Source: Apteryx mantelli
Lineage: Eukaryota; Chordata; Aves; Apterygiformes; Apterygidae
Assembly: GCF_036417845.1 (NCBI RefSeq)
Contig: NC_089982.1
Span: forward strand, 41,937,684 to 42,001,683
Reading direction: 5' to 3'
Length of the DNA: 64,000 nucleotides
Shown here: positions 29,383-41,284 of the stretch, in pieces
How positions within the stretch are numbered: the first letter of the stretch is position 1
Layout of the letters: each line of letters begins with the position of its first letter
The notes under the pieces: model-generated
Seen by the model: the letters and a program-made list of their open reading frames with translations, nothing else
What the model was told of the DNA's origin: nothing
Database searches by the model: none
Program-made: the position numbers and the translations under genes

Positions 29383-29387
29383 TATAT
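29383..29387. other. Left half of a candidate target-site duplication (TATAT)
   Basis: The five bases directly outside the left LTR edge are TATAT. The same five bases stand directly outside the right LTR edge at 44349-44353. Five bp is within the range of retroviral target-site duplications. Chance identity is appreciable because the surrounding DNA is AT-rich. Confidence 0.5.
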
Positions 29388-29472
29388 TGTAAGGGTCTGG
29401 CAGGGGTGATGCCTGGACTCCCGGCAGGAACAGATACACAAACACAAGGCACACTGAGGTCGATGCTGAGCG

Positions 29473-29478
29473 TTTATT
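29473..29478 (-). promoter_or_regulatory. AATAAA polyadenylation signal in left LTR
   Basis: The minus strand reads GGTAATAAACGCTCAG here. It matches the same signal in the right LTR and would lie in R. The sequence downstream (CTTGTGTTTGTGTATCTGTTCC) is GT-rich, as expected for a cleavage-stimulating element. Confidence 0.7.
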
Positions 29479-29605
29479 ACCTCTGCGTCTGAGCGGGGCT
29501 TCCCCAGCGATTTCCCGATCGAGGCAATAAAGGAGCGGGAGAGTCCCTGGCACCGCTGAGCATCGGTCCATGGTGAGGAACGCCGGGGGGGCACCTTACA
29601 TGGTT

Positions 29606-29635
29606 TTTAAAGAGGCCAATTTTAAAGAGGCCAAT
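29606..29635. repeat. 15-bp tandem duplication at the env/U3 junction
   Basis: The unit TTTAAAGAGGCCAAT occurs twice in tandem exactly where the env-like insert joins the inner U3 copy. It probably arose during the rearrangement that placed the insert. Confidence 0.88.
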
Positions 29636-30303
29636 TTAAGCCTTGAGATGGAGGTTACAGGTGGCATCTAGGATATGCCGCAGGGTCCTTCGCCGCTCCA
29701 TCATAAAGGGAAAGATGCTTAAAGTGACACAATCTACAGTGCATGGGCCACCTGTGGCGTTGGCCAGCACATATGTATATGCTGTAGTGACACACAGAAG
29801 GAACCAACCTAAGGGTAGTATAAGGTGAGCAGACACATAGGTAATATTTATAGTGTCATTACAAATTAACTGTGTCTTGGTTACATACCACAGAACAGAG
29901 GTAGCATTTACAAAGCAAAAGCAAATATATGCTTTAGATACGTTAGCTATACAAAAAGAGTAAGTCCAAGGTGTCATCTTTTGGGAAACAATACCCAAAT
30001 TGTATAAATTCATGGGAGTAACAGAAATATATATATATATTTTTTAATGTATATAACTCTGTAGTACCACGAGTGGAGCTGGTACACCTATGTAACACAT
30101 AGTTAAGACATCATCCACTGATCGCCCTCCTGCAATACAGAAAGCAGAGAGGTTAGCTGATCTTTGTGCGAGCCAAATCCATGTATTTACATGGGAAGCT
30201 GGATGGTCTTGTAGATTAATGGCATCTGTCGTGGTCAACAAGAGGCAACATCTCAACAGCAGCTTACAGATGCCGGTGTGATAACCTGTTGATGGGAAGA
30301 TAG
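29609..30303 (-). pseudogene. Retroviral envelope (surface subunit)-like fragment
   Basis: Two minus-strand open frames (30256-30044 and 30013-29636) together look like part of a retroviral surface glycoprotein. They contain several N-glycosylation sequons (NVS, NAT, NIT), scattered cysteines, a hydrophobic Trp/Phe-rich segment and the motif NATGGPC. The two frames are interrupted around an (AT)6 tract at about 30028-30039, which probably caused a frame break. No furin site, fusion peptide, transmembrane anchor or immunosuppressive-domain-like segment is visible, so only a piece of the outer domain remains. ERV-L elements usually lack env, so this piece is foreign to the LTR family around it. 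The assignment is by eye on motif and composition, not alignment. A non-viral origin is possible. Confidence 0.5.
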
Positions 30304-33300
30304 AAACTCCGGGGGGGCACTATACGTGGTTTTTGTGTACTATACACATGCACAGTGGGCACATTGAGCTCATTGCTAATCTCGAGTCAAAGCCCAGGTG
30401 CACACCACACTGGCATAGGCCCAGCTACATGGCTGTGGGTCAACATGCCCTGTTGATGCTCCTTTTCCCACGGAACAGTCTGGCTAGCTTCCATCGCCTA
30501 TCTCCTCAACATTCTTCCGCACTTTCCCATACACCTAGGTAATGTTCTAGAGGCATGATGACCTTTTAACAAATTTGTTCTTAAGAGGACATGATCCTGG
30601 AAACCTTTCCTAGGGGATTTCGGTGATCCTCAAATTGCAGAAGTGAAAGGAAGTGGTCTTATTCAGCACTCCAGGCATCAGAGGGAACTTGGTTCATTCA
30701 TTGCAGGCCTATATGCACCCAGGCTCTGGAGAACACTTCTGTCTCAGCTGTATTTGTTGGTGCATGCACCAAGTGCTATGGAAATAAAGATATGAGGTGC
30801 AGCCTGTGTTCCCCAATTCCACTCACTGTTGCTATTCTAAATTATTCCATTAATCTCCAGGGATGCTGAGGGAAATAAGTAGAAAGATGTGTCACGAGTA
30901 ATGTATCATCAGTGAGCTCCAGTTGCTGGTAAATAACCATTCCTTACCTGCCAAGTGTTTATCAGTATGTACCGTCACAGTGCAGGTGCTCTCCAGCAGT
31001 AGTAACCGTACACGTTACTGCTTACAGTGCCAGCATAGCCCCACACCTGTAAACCTCAGGAATGCTTCAGGACAACCAAGGTAGAGATTTGAAGAAATTA
31101 AGCTTCTGAAAGGGTCTGATCTGGACAAGGTAAGAACGACAACAACAAATCCTAACACCCGCCTGACACCCAGGAGGGGTGGGGAAATCTCATCCCTGAA
31201 AGCAGTTGACGTAGGAAAGAGCACAGGCAGGGTCATTTCTTGGTATTCTTGGCCAGAATACGAATGCACCATTAGGCCAAATCTTAGATCTGAGCTTACA
31301 GAAAAACTTATTAGGAAGTGAAGTAGGCAAGCACTTCCTATAAAGACCTAGCTCTCTCCTAGTGATAACAGCCACCTAAAACCACTCTTCACTGAAAGGC
31401 GCAGGTGGGAGCAGGCTGCCATAGGTTTTAAGTGTAGATTCACCAGTGTGATCAGCACAGTAAGGGAAAAGAAAGGAAAACTTCCTAAGGAATCTTATGC
31501 TGGTAGGTGAGAATACCCTCTGCAGATTCAGGATTCAAATGGTTGAAGGGACACCTGCATCAGTTCACTTCAGGAAAAAAAGGAAGAGTGACGAGCACAG
31601 GCAGAACGCTCTCAGGAAAAGACTGGCAGCAGGAAGGCGAGCCACTCTTGCACGTGGCCACATTGCTCTGTCCTGGGTAAGGCTCTCTACTATTGATCAC
31701 GCTGCTTTAATAGGGCCTCACGCTGTTGAGCAGGTGGCTCCAGTTTCTAGAGCCTTAAACATTTGGCCCGTGAGCTGAGGAAGGCCAAGGCTGGGGTAAC
31801 GACTGACCTGCGTGCACTTGAGCAGCTCCAGGAACCGCATGCGAGTCCTGGGACGTGCAGGAACAGGCACGTCACAGCCACACTTTTGCTTGACCTTCAG
31901 GGGGACTTTTATATGAGGTAGGCTCACAGGTAAAACATACATAAACTTACCTGGTAATCAAACACGTATCTACCCTTCATTAGCCATGAATGAAGATGGA
32001 GTCCATCTGCTACCACATTCGAGTCTTTGGTCAGAAAACATGGCAGCATTATATGAAGTAGTCGAACAAAAATTCTACTGATCCATTGCTTCCCACCACA
32101 GAGAGGCTGTCACTGCTCAGATACAGAGTCACTAGTGCCACCAAGCACGCAGCGGGTGGGAGACACAGGTATGCTGTTCTCCCTGCTCCAAGTTCCAGGC
32201 TACGGAGGGCAAGGTGGGTTTCCGTAAGGGATCGGCACTGCTGCGTGCCGAGACTGCTGGAGTAGCTTTCCTGCTCCAGGACATATGCATCTGCTATCCT
32301 CAGCCCGGGTGGCAGAGGAAGCATTTGAAAGGGCTTCCTCTCAGCGATACTGTTGAGGGTGTCATATAGGGAAGTTTGGGTTGCTTGAGAAATAACTGAC
32401 AAGTTCATTGGCTGATGCCCAGATGACTGTGCTGTCCAAAGCCAAATCTGCATTAACCAGGTGAAGCCAGCCTTACACTGCACATTTAACTCACTGCAGG
32501 AGCAATGGTACGTGCTGCGGTACCTGCTGCACGGAGGCCAGCCTGCATTACAGAGCAGGACACACGATGGTCCTGTGAACTCCTCACAAAAGACTAGGCC
32601 TAAGGTCTGGCAAAAGAGGCAGTTAGGTCAACTAAAATTGATTGTATCGTTTCAGAAATACATGCCTGCCAGCTGAACTGCTCCAGACAACTACACTTTT
32701 TTGCCCACATTACTCAGACATTTTCTAATACTGGAATAGCTTCCTGATTAACACTGGTGCTGATGCTATGATTAGCGAGGAAGGATGGAGTGCATGAATA
32801 AAGAATGAGTTCCTTTCCTTGGCCTGTGAGTAATTCCTGTCCACTTGTGACACCAGTTCTCACAAAAAGCAAGCTTCTCCCAGACCTCCGAAGTCCAGGG
32901 GATGCTGTTAACTGAACAGCCACACAGGACGTCATGCCGGGGCTCTTCTCAGCTGCGGCCAGGCAGCACGCACGCTCTAGCCACGCTCTTCCTGAATCCG
33001 AGAACATCGTCTGCCTGTTTCTGTGTTTGTCCTAAAGCAGACGCCTGCCTACACCACTGAACAGGTTCAGAGTTCTGCCGTCCAGAGGTCAACACAGAGA
33101 GGTATTTTATTCCTCCACCTCTCCCCCCTCTTGAAGAATACGCAATCCCTTTTTCCCTAGAACAGAGTAGCACCAAGTGTCCCCATTTTTTCTTTTTTTT
33201 GGTTTGTTTATAATGACGGAAATGTCAGCAGGACAGCATATCTTCTTCAGCTCCTACCAAATTACAGAGTACTCAACAGTCTGTGCAGGCCAAGCGTAAC

Positions 33301-33491
33301 CAACAGCCTACAACAACATGCACCAGGACAGAGGTGGGAAAAATGTGTGGGCCAGTGCGTGGCAGGGGCAGCAATACAAATCTGAGTACTGCTGAAGCTA
33401 AAAAATTATTCAGTTTGCAGTGCTTGTGCATTCAATGCACATATAGGCAAGCACTTTAAGGAGAAACTGAGTCTTAAAAATTTTGGGCCAA

Positions 33492-33534
33492 GGACAGAGA
33501 GAGGCAGACAGAGCCAGAAAGGCAGACAGAGAGA
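33492..33534. repeat. Degenerate GGCAGACAGAG purine-rich repeat
   Basis: A 43-bp purine-rich run contains GGCAGACAGAG twice and near-copies with GACAGAGAGA at both ends. It is simple sequence with no associated gene. Confidence 0.75.
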
Positions 33535-35055
33535 ATAGGGACAGCATTGCATGACATAAAAACATACGCCTAGATTTCACACACGGGATCAAATCTCAAA
33601 TGTAGGATGGGACCTTACCGAGTGACTATTTCCTGCTGCTGACAGGTACCTTGGGATTTTCATTCCCTGGGAAACGTTTGTAGAGCTTGCCAACACACTA
33701 CCCTAGGAGTTAACTAAGTGATACATTCCTGAAAGTGTAAGCAGTAAAAGAGCATTTTGCCTTCCAGAGAAGGGAGTTTAGTCACCACAGCAGTAACATA
33801 CAGAACTACACAGTACCTCTGGAAACAATGGAAAAACAGTTGTTTTGTCATAATGAAATTTGTGAAAGAAATGGGGAAGGATTATTCGACATTTGTGTGT
33901 GGGGGGAAGATATTAATCAACTGGTTTTCCCCCAGCTTTTGGCAATCACAGTTTGTTTTCTTTTCATCTATTAATATCAGTTTTGGGGTGACTGGACAAA
34001 AGGGGATTTTGCCAATTTTTTAACTGGGAAGTCACATTAGATTTTTTAAAAGAAAATAAATAACAAAAACCTAGTTAAAAGAAACCAGGTTTGTTCTATT
34101 CACATTTGTCTTTGTGTGTGTGTGGAGAAGGGGGAGGAATGGGAAAAGAAGATGTAATATTTCACTTCTCTTGCAGCTCTTCCCTCCCTGTAAGACCCAA
34201 CGTTGTCTTCAAAACCGTTGTTTATGAAAGCAAAATGCTCAGTGTGGACCACAGCTGCATCTCAAAACACATCAGGAAAGAGAATAAGTAGGTGGTCAGT
34301 CCTGTCACAGGATCTTCTTCCTATGACCAGTAACTAGAAAAGATAGGACCTAGAAAATGACAAAAATGAAAAGGAACATGCTGGATAAAAACATCACATG
34401 TAAGGGCTAATCTTCCAATGAGATGAGGTGGAAAAGAAAACGTTCTGAATACAGTAGGACTTTGGTTTTGTTATGAGTTATTTGCTTCCAGCATTGGAAC
34501 TGGCAAATTCAGGATAGGCACCTTGAGCCAGCTTTCTGCAGCAGGAGAGAAGAGATGAATTCTCTACTCACTGACTTCTCAAAATAGGATTTACATGAGC
34601 TGTGACAAAGATACTTATAAGTATTTTTCTATTCAAATAATTTATTTTGTAAGAAATTAAGACTATGACTACTGGTGAGAAGTTTCTATGAATAGCTTTT
34701 ATAATGGATGGGGTAAAAATGAGGGGTTCAAAAGCACTGTGAAAATTAGAAATTTATCTTCATATTTACTATGACAAGAAATTCGGTAGGAAAGAATGAA
34801 GACATAAAGATGAAGTTTTCTGTGATCCTCAGGGAGAATTAAGAAAGGGAAGAAAAACATGATTTCAGCTTTGCATTTGAAACAACTTAAAGCATATTTA
34901 AAACATTTTTTTCAGACTCTTCATGAGGAGAAACATAATTACATTGGCTCCAGTTGAGTAGCAATAACACTGGAAAAAAAAAATCAAATAGGCAAACCAA
35001 GGAGGTAAAGAAATTGTGTCAATGACAGTGATGGAGTTTCTTTGATTTACTCAGG

Positions 35056-35071
35056 AAAAAAAAAAAAAAAA
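35056..35071. repeat. A16 homopolymer
   Basis: An uninterrupted run of 16 A on the plus strand. Nothing recognisable as a retroposon precedes it. Confidence 0.85.
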
Positions 35072-38000
35072 CAGGCTTAAACCTGTCCCACTTGTTTTCC
35101 CGTAGATTTTAAGTGCAATCACCTGAAATGTGCATGGTAAGTAAAAGCACCTGTCAATTCATGCTACATCCTCATTACAGGCAAGCTTAAGGCATTCTGA
35201 ATTTTTCAGCCGTTGCACATTCATTTAATCAGTGAAACAAAAACTAAATAAAAATATTATCAATAAAACCTTCATATTATATTCCACGCTGCTTGTGACT
35301 GCAGAATTCACGTTAGCCACTTTCAGTATAAAATTAGGCCTGCTGTACCTTTATGAAGTGCTGAGCACACAATTCTCTCATTCTCACTGCTATAACATAA
35401 TATAAATATCAAACAATGATTGAAAAGAGACAAATGACAGAGTCAAAAAATGTGCAGCTAGTAATAAATGGTATGTATTTTGAAGATGAGAAAAAAACAA
35501 TGACAAACATTTCCGGGAACACGAAACACTTTGGCAGCTGTAATGCATTAGCATAACAAAGTGGTTGACTTCAAATACAGATTTTTCTCTGGTTTGAAAA
35601 CGTGTTGTTGAATTCATGTCTGCTAAATACAGTTAGCAGGCTTCCTAATCAGTTGAAATACCCTCTGATGCACACTTTGTCTCCCCTTTGAAGCGTAACT
35701 ATACATCTTTCACAGAGCTTCTAAGTGAGGTTTTTAATTTGTGTAAAATGGGTAAGACAAAAACACAGAGCTATAATATATTACACTGCTTCTTTTAGGG
35801 TGCTGTTAGAAGCAAGTTATTCAATGCTTATCAAAAGGTAATTTAATTAAATTATAATGAGCAGATATAGACACTTGATATTCACCTTAACAGGTTTTAT
35901 TGACCTGGTAAGTAGAAAGTAATGTTCATCTACTAGGAAGTTGGTGTGTGTATGGTTACACATGTTCCAGGCATTTTCAGTTAGTATCTAGCAATCTTCC
36001 TATTTTAGCCTCACTTGCAAAACAGCAAGTTTGTTCTTTTAAAAAGAATATTCTGAAAGGGAAAAATTCTTCTAAATGGTTGCCACAAACGAGGGTATTT
36101 TTATTTGTGTATTCAGTCTGCCTGGCTAAGGTTATCTCAGATCTCAGTAACAGACTTTATAGGAAAAAGATTACTGCTTGTGTAACTCTACTCAAGCAAA
36201 CACCAGACAACGTTCCTCTTGTATGAAAATAATATACCTTTAATTTATTTACAAGGCTGACAAACTGGATGAAGTGGCTGTACTTCAGACGCACTGCAAG
36301 AGCTTTCCTTATGAACTATGTTGCTATTCATATGTCTGTATTTTCTTTCTTTCAGTTATAAAACATACAACCAAAAAAGAATCAGGAAAGGACTGTGGAA
36401 TGAGATAAAAGGAATGTACGCAGTTATTAGAAGTTAAGAGAAAAAACAATGAGGATCTTTCTATACCCAGTTTTGAAAATGTCATTTTAAAAGGTGAAAA
36501 TCCATTTTTTCACTACTTAGTAATATGAAGGGGCTGATTTTTTTGACCTGTCAAGAGAGGGTGATTCAAAATATTGCAAAATGTTAACATCTACAGTAAA
36601 AGCTGGTATGTCTCAAATTTGCATGCTAGCTGGTAATGTCTGTCAATTGTACAGAAGTTTAATACATATTGAATTCTTTAGGGAGCTTTAACATCACTTA
36701 GCCATAAAACACATTTGACATTAAGATAAGTAAACGTAAATTATAGAGAAAACCTGCACTTCACATTTCTTACCTTCTGGTCAGCCATTTGCAACACCAA
36801 ATTAAGAAGCTGTTACTGTTTTATATCATCATTTTATATCTCCCATAAAAGTGCATGTAAAAAGTTCACAGAGGTGCTAGGTAGCATACAATTACAAAAA
36901 AAAGTCTGTGTTTCTGATACATTCAAGTTGCTAAATTTATGCACTAAAATGAAAGATAAGATGCAGACATGGTATCAGTTCTTTATCTTTGGTAACATCT
37001 TTTCATTTTATTATAGCCATATTCGTTCTGATATCCATTTTGTGCATGGTCTGCTATTATTTAAGCCAACAGGAAGCATTTAAATGGATTTAAACAGTAT
37101 CAGCGTATTATTTAGTACATTCATGACTTTCTTCGTACATTCTTTGAGAATGTTGCTAGAATATGGGGAAAATGAGCAAATGCTACTATCTGTTATGATT
37201 TACTCCTGCTTTAACATAACACACTTCTACTAATTCTTGTCATTAGGAAAAAATGTTTTGCTTTTGTTTTTTTTAAAAGGAGGGATCAATATGATTCTAA
37301 GAACAATAAATTCTAAAAATCTGAAGTAAAAATATCAACTATTTTGTACTTTCTTACAAATGCTAAAATAGAAAATTACACTGGAGCTGACTTAAAATTT
37401 GATACTATGAGCCATCTAAGTAAACAACAAAAAAAGGACCACAGAGAACATCAACAATTGCTCCAAGGCTTTCCAGAGATGGTGTTAAGCAATCACTGTC
37501 TTTACTGACCTAAAAGTGAAGGCCTGACTCTCTCTCACCATACACATCAGTATAAAAAGAAGAGAAAAACTAATTTTTAAGCAGCACTCTCCAGTGAATA
37601 AATCATACAGCAAAGTCACACTGGCTTCCTGGTGGTCTTGGTTATGCGCAAACATATTAAGGATGCAAACTTGATCATGTGAACCTAAGTTATGCTGTTA
37701 TGCCTCCACATACCTATTAATTGCACTAAATCAATTTGGATAAAGGAAGGAGTTCACATATCCCTACAGCTGAAAAATCCAGAGTGCTGCATTTATGCGA
37801 AGAATGATTTTTACCATAGCTCATAAGTGGGGACCCTGCAACACTTCATTTCACCACAAAAACAATGTTTGCATGGACTTCTTACATAAATTAAATATTA
37901 ATACTGGAAACCTTTGGAATAGTAATTTTGATAGAGAGCAAGGTCTAAATTTTTTTTAAGTTCTTGTTTCAAGTCTTTTGGGTTTTTTTATTGTCTCTGC

Positions 38001-38892
38001 TACTTTACAGATAGAGTGACCAGCAGGCAATGGCACTACCTTCCAAGGCTATAGGCTTGGGGGTGCTCTGCTAGCTTTGCCCAGACAAGCCTTCCTTAAT
38101 CGTGCCAGCAGTGATACTGAACACAACAAAATAAAAATCACGGGGGCGGGATTAAGCTTGTGGTGTCAATGCAGAAAAACATTTACATTGTGTCTATTCT
38201 CAAGTCTCAATTCATAACTATAATAGTTCATTTCTTATTTATAGAAATAAAACATGGGTAACAGTTAAAAACGGAAAGTATACCATTCTGACCCATTTTT
38301 GACACAGTATTATTATTTTCAGTATCTCAGTATCATCAAGAACAAAAATAGCATATAGCTGCAATTACTGTAGAAGCAAAGACTGCTATTCCAATGAACA
38401 TGGCACTTTCAAAAACCGTGAAACTTGTAAATTTAAATGAAGGTTAAACTTCAAACTTTCAATTAACTAACATGCCTGTTTTATAAGGGTATAATGAAAA
38501 ACTGCCCCTGAAGAGCACAATGATGTATTTAAAAAAAAACCTTTGTTATTAGAAAGTGATAAAAAAGGAAGATGCAGAAATGGGGAGTGGACTAATACAG
38601 TTTTAATACATGTATTTGCACCAGTGAAAGTCATGTTTTTAATGAGTCATTAATAGCTCTGTCACTGATGACTTATGATCTTTACCCATGTACAAATGTA
38701 GTAAGCCACTTCCCACTGCTGCAGTGCCCATGTATATGCAACACACACATTAAAAAGCAACAATCTTAGTGCCTAACTGTCCTAGCTGCTGAGCGCCCTC
38801 AGCTCCCGACAGGCCCCTCAGGGAAGTCTAAAACAAAGTGTAATCCTGACAAATAATTTAGTGGTCAAAGTCTTAGGAATTTCAAGAGCCAG

Positions 38893-41130
38893 TCACTTTC
38901 TTGCTTTCTTTGCCTTTTTCAGTATATCACACTTTTTCCTGTTAGGACGCCGGCATCTTTCATCAATGCTCGGTATACATTCATAACGCCACACTTCTTC
39001 CATTTTCTCCACAGGGTAAACTGCTTCCACGTAATGATGGATCAGTCTCAGTCTGATGGGATCGAGCCGTTTTTTGTTACAAGCACCTGAATGGTTATAT
39101 TGCAGTCTGAGATCCTCTGGAGTAAAGAGTTCTGGAAAGAGTCTTACAAGAAGCCAGGCAGCGAAGTTTCCAACTGAAAGGCTCTGCTGTGCTATCTCTC
39201 TTACCTCCTTATCAGACAGCAAATACAGAGAAGGCACAGGGAAGTCTGGATTAGGAGCTACGCGTTCATCAAGTGGTATCTTGCAAAAATCCTTGCTGCT
39301 TCCTTCGGGTGGTAGTGGCGGCCCTTCAAATTCTTCTCTGAATCTTTCCGGGTTTATTGCATAGCTAAGAAATTCTCTCCTCTCGGGCCCTGACACATGG
39401 ACTTTCTGTTGCTGTTGGTACGTGTGTCTTTGTTCAGTGTCTCTTCGCTGACACCTCTCGTCGAGCTTCCCAACAAATTCCAATGTCCACACACTGTCGT
39501 TCTTCACTCTCGGGTACAGTATCTGCACATAATGTCAAATTAATTTAATTCTAGTGGGATCTAGCTGTTTCTTGCCTAAAGATCTGCTACAGTTGTATTG
39601 CTTCCGTAAGTTTTCATGGGTGAATAGTTCAGGGAATAAGAGAACAAGCAATCGAGAGGCGAAGTTGCCTATGGAAAGACTGCTTTCATATACGTTTTTA
39701 ATCTGCTCTTTGTTCAACAGGTAATCTGGGACAGGAACATCAAAATCTGGAGGTGGAAAGTCAAGTTTGTCAAAGTCTATGGGTACAAGCCAGATTTCTT
39801 CTGAGCGCCTACCAGGTTTTTCATATTCAAAACTGTCTTCAACTTTTATGAGTGATACATCATCCGGTAGACTAGAGGAATCGTAACAGTCGTCTCTCAT
39901 CTGATCACATTCACTTCCATCCATATACATATTCTCAAGCTCATCGTTTATTCGCTGGACACATTGCTGCAACCAGGTTTCTTCTTCTTCTTTCTTCTTG
40001 AAAGTAAATTTCAGTGTACCTACGGAAGCCGATGAGGATCCAGCAGTTGCTTCCCAGAGTGTCCATAGCAGCTGTACCTTTCAGCTAATTTTCTGTGGTC
40101 AAAGAGCTCTGGAAACAATCTGCATAACAAAAAAACAGAAAATTCTCCAGGAGAAGAAGCTTCATCTAAAAATTCGTTGAGATCCTGAGCATCCAGAACG
40201 TAATCTGAGGCAATGACACTACTCCTGTCCAAGGACAGAGCTTCTTCCTGCTCTTTATCCTCAATAAAATGAGAGGATTCTACCTGTTCAGTCTCATAAA
40301 AACTGGATGATTGCACATTCTGTTGACTATTTTCCATCTCCCTTTTGGCCCAAAATCTATGGAAAAATCATTGACTTGAGGCAAACACTCCACATGCCAC
40401 ACAGCTGTATTCTTCACAGAAGGAAAACAAACTTCCACATAGTTACGGATAAGCTGCAGATGAAGAGAATCAAGTTTCCTTCTGTTGAGGAAGCTGCACG
40501 CACTGCAGTTTCTGTTGAATTCATCATCGTTGAAGAGCTCTGGGAAGAGCTGCACGTAACCAGAAGGCTAAGTCTCCACCTGATGTGCTTTGATCCATCA
40601 TTTGTTTGAGCTCTGCAGAAGTCAGCTGGTACTCAGGAGGAGGCTTGAACTCTGCGACAGACTCTGCTGGACCGACTTGCTTCTTAATTCGGCTAACCTC
40701 CAGAGACAACAGGTCAACTTTGCTGTGAAGCTGGGTCACATTGGAATTGAGGGTGTTAAGTGTGTAAAACATTTTCTGTATCAAAGAATATATATTTGGA
40801 TCGGAATCTGTGGTGGCAGCTGTCACAGCAATGGCTGCAGCAGCATCTCTTGTGCACTGATCATTAAAAGTTCGAAGATGCGAGGGACTGCTGGGACTGA
40901 TTTTTTCAAACAAATCGTAAGAAGCAAACTGCTCTGTTCCTGGTGGGTTCTTCTTCTCTGTAATTTTGTGTGAGACGCCATAGAGAGGTTTTTTTATAAG
41001 ATGGAGTGGTTATGTCACTGAAGGGTTCTTCTTCACAGAGCCATGTTGTGTTAGGATTCTTGTTCTTGTTTGGCTGCTCTGTATCCACCTGAGTGGGTGA
41101 GCCAGTGTCTCTGTTCTTCATGTTTGAATG
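38893..41130 (-). pseudogene. BEND3: BEND3 copy, intron-less, frameshifted pseudogene
   Basis: The minus strand encodes, in pieces, most of BEND3, a nuclear repressor with four BEN DNA-binding domains that acts at heterochromatin and CpG-rich promoters. In order: an N-terminal region with 'TPSYKK' (41121-40990), a coiled segment containing 'SKVDLLSLEVSRIKKQV' (about 40730-40680), then four BEN domains, each marked by a LFPELF motif near 40550, 40110, 39635 and 39140. The C-terminus ends 'KKCDILKKAKKARK' before a TGA at 38893-38895. About the first 100 residues of the normal protein are missing. Reading requires four changes of frame (near 40990-40915, 40560, 40350 and 40000). There is also an in-frame TGA at 39535, likely a CpG-to-TpG change of an Arg codon. 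No introns interrupt the aligned region. This could be a processed retrocopy or a duplicate of a long last exon; no poly(A) tail was identified. It lies in the same orientation as the adjoining truncated retroviral pol gene. Confidence 0.92.
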
Positions 41131-41284
41131 GGGGCCCTTTGAATGAATAAATATTGTATTAGTAAATCTGCCTTAAAAATATTAGCTATAAATGTGTGCC
41201 TCTTAAGCAGGTATCATTACATAAATATGCACTGCCAAATTTTCTCCAGAGGACTTAATTGTGTTACATATATGTCTCACAGTA
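41131..41284. other. Junction segment between viral RT and BEND3 copy
   Basis: About 150 bp of AT-rich DNA separates the last recognisable reverse transcriptase codons (near 41285) from the first BEND3-like codons. It matches neither in translation. It could be BEND3 intron or 5' sequence carried along, filler from the rearrangement, or diverged pol. A weak splice-acceptor-like TTTATTCATTCAAAG stands at about 41140-41154 on the minus strand. Confidence 0.5.

Larger units (their letters stand above)
21190..29387. other. AT-rich noncoding DNA, no gene recognised
   Basis: No supported gene. Open frames are short, AT-rich and without domains. A short (CA)n is listed separately. The stretch ends at the left border of the retroviral block. 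If the CpG island promoter reads rightward, this could be its first intron, but I saw no exon that would support that. Confidence 0.55.
29388..30533 (-). mobile_element. ERV LTR (left copy) split by an env-like insert
   Basis: Read on the minus strand, the LTR starts TGTATGGGAAAG at 30533 and ends CCTTACA at 29388. It has the TG...CA termini of a retroviral LTR and matches the right LTR (43930-44348). Two blocks align: 30304-30533 (most of U3) and 29388-29608 (end of U3, R and U5). Between them, 29609-30303 is absent from the right LTR and contains env-like sequence. A 26-bp near-identical direct repeat flanks the insert at 29583-29608 and 30309-30334. By eye the aligned parts differ at about 20 positions in roughly 445, mostly transitions. 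Six of these cluster in the last 25 bases of U5. There is no purine-rich tract just upstream of U3 at 30534-30560 and no primer-binding site beyond U5. Confidence 0.88.
30534..38892. other. Non-viral DNA between the left LTR and the BEND3 copy
   Basis: No supported gene. About 30.54-33.7 kb is clearly more GC-rich and CpG-bearing than the rest, and 33.7-38.89 kb is AT-rich. A 144-codon minus-strand open frame (32483-32049) and shorter ones have no recognisable domain. I found no gag, pol or env motif here. The part just left of 38893 may be the 3' untranslated continuation of the BEND3 copy, but I could not place its end. An AATAAA on the minus strand near 37992 followed by a short A8 near 37958 is a weak candidate. 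GA-rich and A-rich tracts are listed separately. Confidence 0.5.

Noticed and set aside
32049..32483. A 144-codon minus-strand frame
   Set aside because: No domain, signal or similarity recognised. The length is possible by chance in this GC-richer block. Kept only as a note.
37951..37992. AATAAA plus A8 on the minus strand as the poly(A) end of a BEND3 retrocopy
   Set aside because: Eight A is too short and common here. The spacing fits, but no target-site duplication or mRNA match could be shown.
30534..41284. The whole interval as internal sequence of one large retrovirus
   Set aside because: No pol remainder, env or polypurine tract was found in it, and the BEND3 homology is clearly host-derived.
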